Shown piece by piece: positions 1 through 5,178 of a stretch of 6,691 nucleotides of DNA. Position 1 is the stretch's first letter. Each line of letters opens with the position of its first letter. Made by a program: the position numbers and the translations under genes. The DNA is from Methylomarinum sp964442675 (GTDB lineage Bacteria; Pseudomonadota; Gammaproteobacteria; Methylococcales; Methylomonadaceae). The notes under the pieces are model-generated. The model made no database searches, was not told the origin of the DNA, and worked only from the letters and a program-made list of their open reading frames with translations. Location of the stretch: NCBI GenBank assembly GCA_964442675.1, contig CAYUAE010000115.1, positions 1 to 6,691 of the forward strand. Direction: 5' to 3'.

Positions 1-38
1 GGACAGGCGCCGCTGATTTACTGAAAAGTTTTTTCTGA
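1..38 (+). CDS. Possible 3' end of an upstream gene (AsmA-like?)
   Basis: Only a fragment is present. One frame stays open from the left edge to a TGA at 36-38 and reads TGAADLLKSFF, a hydrophobic/basic tail. The other two frames stop at 24 and 16, so the true frame cannot be proven. In Pseudomonas and related Gammaproteobacteria an asmA-family gene often precedes mutY-yggX, and an LLK-x-F-type ending would suit such a protein. The assignment is therefore inference from neighbourhood. If correct, the gene ends 14 bases before the mutY ATG and is probably in one operon with it. Confidence 0.35.
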   Translation, partial: TGAADLLKSFF

Positions 39-52
39 GCCAAGTGAAACCT

Positions 53-1111
53 ATGGACAACAAAGCCTTTCAGCAGCGGATATTTGATTGGTTTGACCGG
101 CATGGACGCAAGGATTTGCCGTGGCAACAGCCTATTAGTGCCTACCGGGTCTGGATTTCTGAAATCATGCTGCAACAGACCCAGGTCACCACGGTAATTC
201 CGTATTATCAGAAGTTTATGCACGCTTTCCCCGATATCAAGACACTGGCTCAGGCCAGCCTTGATGATGTTTTAACGCATTGGGCCGGCCTCGGGTACTA
301 TGCCCGCGCCAGGAATCTGCATAAAGCGGCACAGCTGATTCAACAGCAGCATAACGGCATCTTTCCCCAGACTTTTGAAGATGTCGTTGCCTTGCCTGGC
401 ATCGGCCGTTCCACTGCAGGTGCTATTTTGAGCATCGCCTTTGGCCAGCCTCACGCTATTTTAGACGGCAACGTTAAACGTGTCTTAAGTCGTTTTCACG
501 GCATCTATGGCTGGCCCGGGGATAGCAAAGTCAGCAAGGAGCTATGGCAAATCAGTGAACGCCTTACGCCTCAGCAGCGGACGGCAGATTATACGCAAGC
601 CATGATGGATATGGGCGCAACCGTCTGCACACGCCGCCAGCCTGTATGCTCTGCTTGCCCTCTGCAACCTGATTGCTATGCCTTTCATCATCAGGAAACC
701 GAAAAACTGCCGACCACGCGACCGCGTAAGACGCTCCCTGTTAAACAATGTGTTTTTTTGTGCTTAAAAAACAATCAAAACCAGATTTTATTACAACAAC
801 GGCCTCCGGCCGGTATCTGGGGCGGATTATGGTCTCTGCCTGAGTTTGATGATTTTTCATCGCTGGAATACTGGTGCCGCTCACACTGTAATGACTTTAA
901 TATCATTGAGCAGCTTCCCGACAAGCGGCATACGTTTTCCCATTATCACCTGGATTATTCAACAGTGCTGGTGAGAGGGAAAAACCCTGAAAACTTTGTG
1001 ATGGAACAAGATAACGCAGTCTGGTATAAGAATGATGTGATTCATTCATTAGGTTTACCCGCACCCATAAAGCGGATTTTGCAAGAACATACAGAGGAAA
1101 ATCAATGGTGA
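53..1111 (+). CDS. mutY: A/G-specific adenine DNA glycosylase MutY
   Basis: MutY removes adenine mispaired with 8-oxoguanine, the second line of the GO base-excision repair system. Numbering from the ATG at 53 (352 aa; the E. coli enzyme is 350) matches E. coli: catalytic Glu37 in SEIMLQQTQV, Tyr82 in GLGYYAR, the helix-hairpin-helix LPGIGRSTAGA near 115-125, Asp138 in LDGNVKRVL, and the [4Fe-4S] ligands Cys192, Cys199, Cys202 and Cys208 with C-X6-C-X2-C-X5-C spacing. The C-terminal MutT-like domain (about 230-347) keeps the FSH motif (295-297) that reads 8-oxoG. All key residues are present, so the enzyme should be active. A GTG at 44 would add three residues; the ATG is preferred because the N-terminus then aligns without a gap with E. 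coli. No convincing Shine-Dalgarno sequence precedes either start. The 3' end overlaps yggX. Confidence 0.96.
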   Translation: MDNKAFQQRIFDWFDRHGRKDLPWQQPISAYRVWISEIMLQQTQVTTVIPYYQKFMHAFPDIKTLAQASLDDVLTHWAGLGYYARARNLHKAAQLIQQQHNGIFPQTFEDVVALPGIGRSTAGAILSIAFGQPHAILDGNVKRVLSRFHGIYGWPGDSKVSKELWQISERLTPQQRTADYTQAMMDMGATVCTRRQPVCSACPLQPDCYAFHHQETEKLPTTRPRKTLPVKQCVFLCLKNNQNQILLQQRPPAGIWGGLWSLPEFDDFSSLEYWCRSHCNDFNIIEQLPDKRHTFSHYHLDYSTVLVRGKNPENFVMEQDNAVWYKNDVIHSLGLPAPIKRILQEHTEENQW

Positions 1112-1380
1112 GAATGATTAAATGTGTAAAACTGGGGATTGAAGCAGAAGGACTGGACGAGCCTCCATTCCCAGGCCCAAAAGGCCAGCAGATTTTTGAG
1201 CATATCTCGAAACAGGCCTGGGAGGAATGGCTGAAAATGCAGACCATGATTATCAATGAACAACGTTTAGCCAGTTTTGACCCGCAAGCCAAAAAAATTC
1301 TGGAGCAAGAAAGAGAAAAATTCTTGTTTTCAGGCGGCTTCGAAATGCCTGAAGGCTATGTTCCGCAAAAAGAAAACTAG
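1105..1380 (+). CDS. yggX: Fe(II)-trafficking / oxidative damage protection protein YggX
   Basis: This 91-residue protein has the same length as E. coli YggX and aligns with it end to end, including Cys7, the central W-x-x-W-x-K/M-x-QTM-IIN segment and the closing EGY-P. The family protects labile iron-sulfur enzymes from superoxide and has been proposed to traffic or sequester Fe(II) in the cytosol. The start ATG at 1105 lies inside the mutY stop region (ATGGTGA, 7-base overlap) and is preceded by AGAGGA at 1093-1098 with a 6-base spacer. Translational coupling with mutY is therefore likely. The pairing is functionally sensible because MutY itself carries an oxygen-sensitive [4Fe-4S] cluster. 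The gene is followed after 31 bases by a strong terminator. Confidence 0.95.
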   Translation: MVRMIKCVKLGIEAEGLDEPPFPGPKGQQIFEHISKQAWEEWLKMQTMIINEQRLASFDPQAKKILEQEREKFLFSGGFEMPEGYVPQKEN

Positions 1381-1411
1381 GAGGCTGTCGGGTTTATTGG
1401 TAAATCCGGAT

Positions 1412-1448
1412 AAAAAAGGGCGTGGAATAATCTTCCACACCCTTTTTT
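1412..1448. terminator. Bidirectional Rho-independent terminator between yggX and rho
   Basis: The 9-base arms AAAAAAGGG (1412-1420) and CCCTTTTTT (1440-1448) enclose a C/A mismatch and a second stem GTGGAA/TTCCAC (1422-1427 with 1433-1438) around the five-base loop TAATC. The A-tract and T-tract flank the GC stem on both sides, so the same DNA gives a hairpin followed by a U-tract for yggX (plus) and for rho (minus). It starts 31 bases after the yggX stop and ends 2 bases from the rho stop codon. Confidence 0.93.
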
Positions 1449-1450
1449 AA

Positions 1451-2707
1451 TTATCGCTTCATCGAATCAAAAAATTCCGCATTCGTCTTGAATTGCTTCA
1501 GTTTGTCCAACAAAAATTCTGACGCGGCCATTTCATCCATCGGCTGTAGAATCTTGCGCAGGATCCAGGTTTTCTGCAATTCATCGGGATCGACCAGATA
1601 CTCTTCCCGTCGTGTACCCGAGCGATTGATATTGATGGCAGGATAAATCCGTTTTTCGGCGATTTTACGCTCTAAATGCAACTCCATGTTACCGGTGCCT
1701 TTAAATTCTTCAAAAATCACCTCGTCCATACGCGAACCGGTTTCCACCAGGGCTGTCGCAATAATTGTCAAGCTGCCGCCTTCTTCAATATTCCGTGCGG
1801 CACCAAAAAAACGTTTTGGTTTTTCCAGAGCATTTGCATCGACACCGCCTGACAGCAGCTTACCCGATGAGGGCGCAACCATATTGTAGGCTCTGGCCAA
1901 ACGGGTGATGGAGTCTAACAGAATGACAACATCGTGTTTATGCTCAACCAGGCGGCGGGCTTTTTCGATCACCATATCCGCCACCTGAACATGACGCGTT
2001 GCAGGCTCATCAAAGGTACTTGAAATCACCTCACCTCTGACGCAGCGCTCCATCTCTGTCACCTCTTCAGGGCGTTCATCAATGAGCAGAACAATCAAAT
2101 AACATTCCGGGTTATTTTCCGCAATGGCATGCGCAATGCTTTGCAGAATCATGGTTTTACCCGCTTTAGGCGGTGACACGATCAAGCCACGCTGGCCTTT
2201 ACCGATGGGCGCAATCAAGTCAATCACACGGCCAGTCAGGTCTTCACTGGTGCCATTGCCTTGTTCTAACCGGAAGCGTTGATTGGGGAAAAGCGGTGTG
2301 AGGTTGGAAAATAAAATCTTGTGTTTGGCATTTTCAGGGGCTTCAAAATTGATGCTTTCAACTTTGAGCATAGCAAAATAGCGTTCACTATCTTTCGGGG
2401 GGCGAATCTTTCCACTGACCGTATCGCCGGTTCTGAGTCCAAAGCGGCGAATTTGGCTGGGAGATACATAAATATCATCGGGGCCTGCCAAATAGGAGCA
2501 TCCAGGGGTTCTTAAAAACCCAAACCCATCCTGCAGAATCTCCAGCACACCATCGCCATAAATACTTTCGCCATTCTTCGCAAGTTTTTTTAGAATGGAA
2601 AAAATAAGCTCCTGTTTGCGGGCTCTGGCAATATTTTCAATGCCGTTCTCTTCGGCAAGTGTTATCAGTTCATTAATTGGTTTAAGTTTTAACTCGGTAA
2701 GATTCAT
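1451..2707 (-). CDS. rho: Transcription termination factor Rho
   Basis: Rho is the homohexameric RNA helicase/ATPase that ends transcription at rut-containing, untranslated RNA. The protein has 418 residues (E. coli 419) and keeps E. coli numbering. It shows an N-terminal helical domain (1-47), the cold-shock-like primary RNA-binding domain with GFGFLR (61-66), and Walker A PPKAGKT (179-185). It also has catalytic Glu211 and Arg212 in LLIDERPEE, Walker B VILLDS ending at Asp265-Ser266, the Q-loop SGKLLSGGVDA (281-291, Lys283), and EEFKGTGN (333-340). The residues known to contact bicyclomycin (Lys181, Lys184, Arg212, Ser266, Lys336) are retained. The ATG is in the expected place (MNLTELK) but has no obvious Shine-Dalgarno sequence. 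rho lies downstream of trxA on the same strand, as in E. coli, with its own probable promoter and a 107-base leader. Confidence 0.98.
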   Translation of the reverse strand: MNLTELKLKPINELITLAEENGIENIARARKQELIFSILKKLAKNGESIYGDGVLEILQDGFGFLRTPGCSYLAGPDDIYVSPSQIRRFGLRTGDTVSGKIRPPKDSERYFAMLKVESINFEAPENAKHKILFSNLTPLFPNQRFRLEQGNGTSEDLTGRVIDLIAPIGKGQRGLIVSPPKAGKTMILQSIAHAIAENNPECYLIVLLIDERPEEVTEMERCVRGEVISSTFDEPATRHVQVADMVIEKARRLVEHKHDVVILLDSITRLARAYNMVAPSSGKLLSGGVDANALEKPKRFFGAARNIEEGGSLTIIATALVETGSRMDEVIFEEFKGTGNMELHLERKIAEKRIYPAININRSGTRREEYLVDPDELQKTWILRKILQPMDEMAASEFLLDKLKQFKTNAEFFDSMKR

Positions 2708-2814
2708 ATTGATCGAAAGATAGATATAAGAAATGCAACACGACAGAAAGTCGCATATTGCAGAAAGGTTGTTTTTAGTTGGAAGATTTTATTATGGCGC
2801 GCAGAAAACCGCAC
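2708..2814 (-). promoter_or_regulatory. rho 5' leader with a G-free, rut-like stretch
   Basis: If transcription starts near 2814, rho has a leader of about 107 bases. On the minus strand, 2797 down to 2762 is 36 bases without a single G and with scattered C residues in TC and CC steps, the composition favoured by the Rho primary RNA-binding site. A small hairpin CGAC-5 nt-GTCG (plus 2741-2753) follows. E. coli rho is known to be autoregulated by Rho-dependent attenuation in its leader. That the same happens here is inference from composition and position only. Confidence 0.4.
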
Positions 2815-2820
2815 TCGGGA

Positions 2821-2849
2821 ATTATAACGTAAAATAACGATCTGGCCAA
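2821..2849 (-). promoter_or_regulatory. Predicted sigma-70 promoter for rho
   Basis: On the minus strand a perfect -10 box TATAAT (plus 2826-2821) is preceded by a 17-base spacer and the -35-like TTGGCC (2849-2844, four of six consensus bases). The start would be near 2814. The -35 box overlaps the 3' arm and loop edge of the trxA terminator hairpin. The consensus -10 and ideal spacing make it credible; the weak -35 lowers certainty. Confidence 0.55.
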
Positions 2850-2868
2850 GTCTAAAGGCCAGATCGTT
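2836..2868 (-). terminator. Hairpin terminator downstream of trxA
   Basis: A perfect 12-bp stem AACGATCTGGCC / GGCCAGATCGTT (2836-2847 with 2857-2868) encloses a 9-base loop. It lies 8 bases beyond the trxA stop codon. In the trxA transcript the stem is followed by a short interrupted U-run (ATTTTACG), so it may be a moderate intrinsic terminator or an mRNA 3'-end stabiliser. Confidence 0.72.
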
Positions 2869-2876
2869 TGAAATTA

Positions 2877-3203
2877 TCAAAGATTATTATCGATAAAATC
2901 CTTTAATTGTGATTTTGACAAAGCACCCACTTTAGTCGCTTCGACATCGCCGTTTTTATACAGCATTAAAGTCGGGATACCACGAACACCATAATGCTGG
3001 GGTGTTTCAGGGTTTTCATCAATATTGAGTTTAGCAACGATCAGCTTGCCTTTATATTCTTCTGCAATTTCATCCAGAACAGGCGCAATCATTTTACAAG
3101 GCCCACACCATTCAGCCCAATAATCGACCAAAACAGGCTCCGAAGCATTCAAAACTTTATCGTTAAAATCAGCATCCGATACATGAAGGACTAAGTCACT
3201 CAC
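2877..3203 (-). CDS. trxA: Thioredoxin 1 (TrxA)
   Basis: Thioredoxin is the small cytosolic dithiol reductant for ribonucleotide reductase, PAPS reductase, methionine sulfoxide reductases and others, recharged by thioredoxin reductase. The 108-residue product (E. coli 109 with Met) shows the complete fold. Counting the initiator, it has buried Asp27, Trp29, the active site WCGPC (32-36, Cys33 and Cys36), the following Lys37, and cis-Pro77 in RGIPTL. The tail VGALSKSQLKDFID is also typical. The start is the GTG at 3203, giving MSDLVLHVSD as in E. coli, with GGAG at 3213-3210 and a 6-base spacer. An upstream in-frame TTG at 3215 overlaps this Shine-Dalgarno sequence and is not used. The gene sits between rhlB and rho as in E. 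coli, but here a lipoprotein gene intervenes on the rhlB side. Confidence 0.97.
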   Translation of the reverse strand: MSDLVLHVSDADFNDKVLNASEPVLVDYWAEWCGPCKMIAPVLDEIAEEYKGKLIVAKLNIDENPETPQHYGVRGIPTLMLYKNGDVEATKVGALSKSQLKDFIDNNL

Positions 3204-3219
3204 GTTATTCTCCAATAAC
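3204..3219 (-). promoter_or_regulatory. trxA Shine-Dalgarno displayed in a hairpin loop
   Basis: On the minus strand the bases just before the GTG read GTTATT-GGAG-AATAAC, a perfect 6-bp inverted repeat whose four-base loop is exactly the Shine-Dalgarno core. The stem is AU-rich and abuts the start codon. The geometry is seen in the sequence; an effect on translation is inference. Confidence 0.5.
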
Positions 3220-3232
3220 TTTAAAATTTGAA

Positions 3233-3261
3233 ACTATAGGGACATGCAATCCGCTTGTCAA
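3233..3261 (-). promoter_or_regulatory. Strong sigma-70 promoter for trxA
   Basis: The minus strand carries TTGACA (plus 3261-3256, six of six), a 17-base spacer, and TATAGT (3238-3233, five of six). The predicted start near 3226 gives a leader of about 23 bases. This is the best promoter in the window and fits the expected high expression of thioredoxin. A 5-bp hairpin TTGGC-CTGA-GCCAA (3267-3280) lies just upstream of the -35 box and could be an operator, although it has no recognised regulator. Confidence 0.85.
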
Positions 3262-3297
3262 TGATTTTGGCCTGAGCCAAGCTGAATGATTGCTTAA

Positions 3298-3355
3298 CAT
3301 TCCAATGCAAGTGAATTCCAACATTTTCCAATAAAAGGCAAGACATTGGATTCAC
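3298..3355. repeat. Cluster of CCAA/TTGG motifs and an imperfect inverted repeat
   Basis: In the 229-base gap between trxA and the lipoprotein gene, CCAAT or CCAAC occurs near 3302, 3318 and 3328, and ATTGG at 3345-3349. GTGAATTCCAA (3311-3321) pairs with TTGGATTCAC (3346-3355) with one bulged base and a 24-base loop. There is no T-run on either side, so it is not a convincing terminator for the lipoprotein gene. It could be a protein-binding dyad or chance. The rest of this gap (3356-3432) shows no supported feature. Confidence 0.3.
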
Positions 3356-3432
3356 AGGCAATTTAGACGCATACACCACGCCCTTCAGCTCAGTGCACAG
3401 TTAAATTACCACAGAGTCACGAATAGGAAATA

Positions 3433-3717
3433 TCAAGGAATTTCTTCGATATAAGTCCGCTCAATAGGTGTCTGCACATAAGTCTTTTCACCATTTTGCC
3501 TGGCCCAGAAATAATAATAGCCCTTTGCTGGCTCGGAAGTCACCTTACCGCCTTTGACTATCCAGGATTTAACGTGCCCACCTTCGGCATAGGTCACCTT
3601 ATAATCACCTTCCAGCCAGGTTACCCCTATTCTGGACAACTTGTTCTGTTGCTCTTCAGTACAGGCACTGAGTGTCACCAGTGCAATTATCAACAAAAGT
3701 GTTTTAACCACTTTCAC
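3433..3717 (-). CDS. Small predicted lipoprotein of unknown function
   Basis: The 94-residue product has a Lys-containing n-region, a hydrophobic core (TLLLIIALVTL, 6-16) and the lipobox LSAC with Cys19, so signal peptidase II cleavage and N-terminal lipidation are expected. Thr20 at +2 is not the inner-membrane retention Asp, so outer-membrane sorting by Lol is predicted. The 76-residue mature part is rich in Tyr, Trp and Gly: a GDYKVTY-x3-GG-x2-KSW stretch (37-52), a KGGKVTSEP turn, an aromatic GYYYFW (66-71) and an acidic IEEIP end, suggesting a small beta-rich domain. The pattern loosely recalls small phage/prophage-associated lipoproteins from memory, a weak clue, and I do not recognise a named family. 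The GTG start at 3717 is supported by a full AAGGAGG (3730-3724) with a 6-base spacer, the strongest in the window. It is divergent from rhlB and probably transcribed separately from trxA. Confidence 0.88.
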   Translation of the reverse strand: MKVVKTLLLIIALVTLSACTEEQQNKLSRIGVTWLEGDYKVTYAEGGHVKSWIVKGGKVTSEPAKGYYYFWARQNGEKTYVQTPIERTYIEEIP

Positions 3718-3754
3718 CTTAACCCTCCTTAAAATCAGTTCTATTCAGGTTTCG

Positions 3755-3783
3755 AATATGGGGGACGATAGCGTCATTAACAA
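3755..3783 (-). promoter_or_regulatory. Weak candidate promoter for the lipoprotein gene
   Basis: On the minus strand TTGTTA (3783-3778, four of six) is followed by a 17-base spacer and CATATT (3760-3755, four of six). The spacer contains the short inverted repeat GACG-ATAG-CGTC (plus 3764-3775). It is the best match I see between the divergent lipoprotein and rhlB genes, but the score is low. No clear sigma-70 promoter for rhlB is visible in the same 141-base gap. Confidence 0.25.
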
Positions 3784-3858
3784 GCCGACTATGATCTTAT
3801 CTTGCAGAAATAGCCTCATTGGTTTTAGTCCAACGCATTTTTACGTTATTCTATAGCC

Positions 3859-5178
3859 ATGAAACAAGAACATTTAACCGCAACAAAATTCAGTAACCTG
3901 GAACTTTCCAACGTTATCGTCAAGGGCCTCAAAGAAGCCGGATTTATTCATTGTACGCCAATCCAGGATCGTTGCCTGCCGATTTCGCTCCGGGATAAAG
4001 ATATTGCAGGGCAAGCCCAGACAGGGACGGGTAAAACTGCAGCCTTCCTGTTAGCGACGTTTCAGCGTTTGATCAATGATAAAAACAAAAAAAATAAAAA
4101 TCCCAGAGCGCTGATATTGGCACCGACCCGGGAACTTGCCATTCAGATTCATAAAGATGCAAAACTGCTGAGTACTTATCTCGACCTGAATTTCGCACTG
4201 ATTTATGGCGGTACCGATTACCAAAAACAACTTAACAGCCTGAAAGGAAATGTCGATATCATTATCGGCACGCCGGGCCGGATTATCGACTTTTACAAAC
4301 AAAAAGCATTTACCCTGGACAATATACAGGTCATGGTTATGGATGAAGCCGACCGTATGTTTGACTTAGGCTTCATTAAAGACATCCGTTTTTTACTGCG
4401 CCGTATGCCGCCGGCTGAGACACGCTTGAATATGCTGTTTTCGGCCACCCTGTCCTATAAGGTCACAGAATTAGCTTACGAGCATATGAACAATCCCGTT
4501 ATTGTCAAAATAGAAACGGAAGAGGTCACCTCGAAAGCGATACAGCAAACTGCCTATTGTCCGTCTAATGAACAAAAAATACCCTTGCTTATCGGTTTGC
4601 TGCAACAGCTAAAACCGGTTCGCAGTATCATTTTTGTCAACACCAAACGCTGTGGTGAATTGTTAAATCGTTATCTGCAAGGCAATGATTATCGGGTGGC
4701 CCTGCTCAGCGGCGATGTCCCTCAGGACAAACGTCAGCGCTTGCTGAATGACTTTCAGGAAGATCGGGTCAACCTTATGATTGCGACCGATGTCGCCGCA
4801 CGCGGACTGCATATCCCCGATGTCTCGCATGTGTTTAATTACGATCTGCCGCAAGATGTCGAAGATTATGTCCACCGCATCGGCCGAACAGCCCGATTTG
4901 GCGCATCCGGCGTTGCAATCAGCTTTATTTGCGAGGAATATGCCTATTCAATGCCGGACATTGAAGACTATATCGGTGAAAAAGTTCCGGTATCAGCTAT
5001 TACGGATGATATTTTAGCCCAAGACCTGAAACCACCTGTTGCAGAAAAGCGCCGCGAATACCGAAAACAGCCGGGCAACAAACCCGCTCAGGCGCGAAGA
5101 AAAAAGCCCCGCTCTACGAAACCGCCGGTAACGGCAACAAACAGCGAAAATCCTCAATCGAAGGAAACGACTGAATAA
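3859..5178 (+). CDS. rhlB: DEAD-box ATP-dependent RNA helicase RhlB
   Basis: RhlB unwinds structured RNA for the RNase E degradosome. The 439-residue protein (E. coli 421) has every helicase motif in order: Phe11 and the Q motif GF-x2-CTPIQ (28-36), motif I AQTGTGKT (53-60), Ia PTRELA (89-94), GG (117-118), Ib TPGR (138-141), and DEAD (162-165). These are followed by SAT (195-197), IV IIFVNT (257-262), V ATDVAARGLHIP (309-320) and VI HRIGRTAR (339-346). RhlB rather than RhlE/SrmB is supported by HLT-x2-KFS at the N-terminus, LGFIKDIR and RRMPP-x3-RLNMLFSATLSY, and by the rhlB-trxA-rho neighbourhood. The tail from about 391 is basic (RKKPR), then Ser/Thr/Asn-rich and low-complexity. The ATG at 3859 is the only start before an in-frame TAG at 3826-3828, yet it has no Shine-Dalgarno sequence. 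The last 65 bases overlap yrfG on the other strand. Confidence 0.95.
   Translation: MKQEHLTATKFSNLELSNVIVKGLKEAGFIHCTPIQDRCLPISLRDKDIAGQAQTGTGKTAAFLLATFQRLINDKNKKNKNPRALILAPTRELAIQIHKDAKLLSTYLDLNFALIYGGTDYQKQLNSLKGNVDIIIGTPGRIIDFYKQKAFTLDNIQVMVMDEADRMFDLGFIKDIRFLLRRMPPAETRLNMLFSATLSYKVTELAYEHMNNPVIVKIETEEVTSKAIQQTAYCPSNEQKIPLLIGLLQQLKPVRSIIFVNTKRCGELLNRYLQGNDYRVALLSGDVPQDKRQRLLNDFQEDRVNLMIATDVAARGLHIPDVSHVFNYDLPQDVEDYVHRIGRTARFGASGVAISFICEEYAYSMPDIEDYIGEKVPVSAITDDILAQDLKPPVAEKRREYRKQPGNKPAQARRKKPRSTKPPVTATNSENPQSKETTE

Noticed and set aside
44..52. GTG at 44 as the mutY start
   Set aside because: It adds three residues with no better ribosome site; the ATG at 53 aligns exactly with the E. 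coli MutY N-terminus. It remains possible.
903..1292. 129-codon minus-strand frame across the mutY-yggX junction
   Set aside because: It is antisense to two well-conserved genes and shows no recognisable domain.
3204..3215. TTG at 3215 as the trxA start
   Set aside because: It lies on the Shine-Dalgarno GGAG that serves the GTG at 3203, and the GTG gives the normal thioredoxin N-terminus.
3361..3432. Terminator for the lipoprotein gene just after its stop
   Set aside because: No GC-rich hairpin followed by a T-run on the minus strand is present here; only the palindrome GTGCAC was noticed.
4081..4101. Programmed frameshift at the A8 run of rhlB
   Set aside because: The uninterrupted frame gives a complete RhlB, and no stimulatory structure or sensible alternative product is seen.
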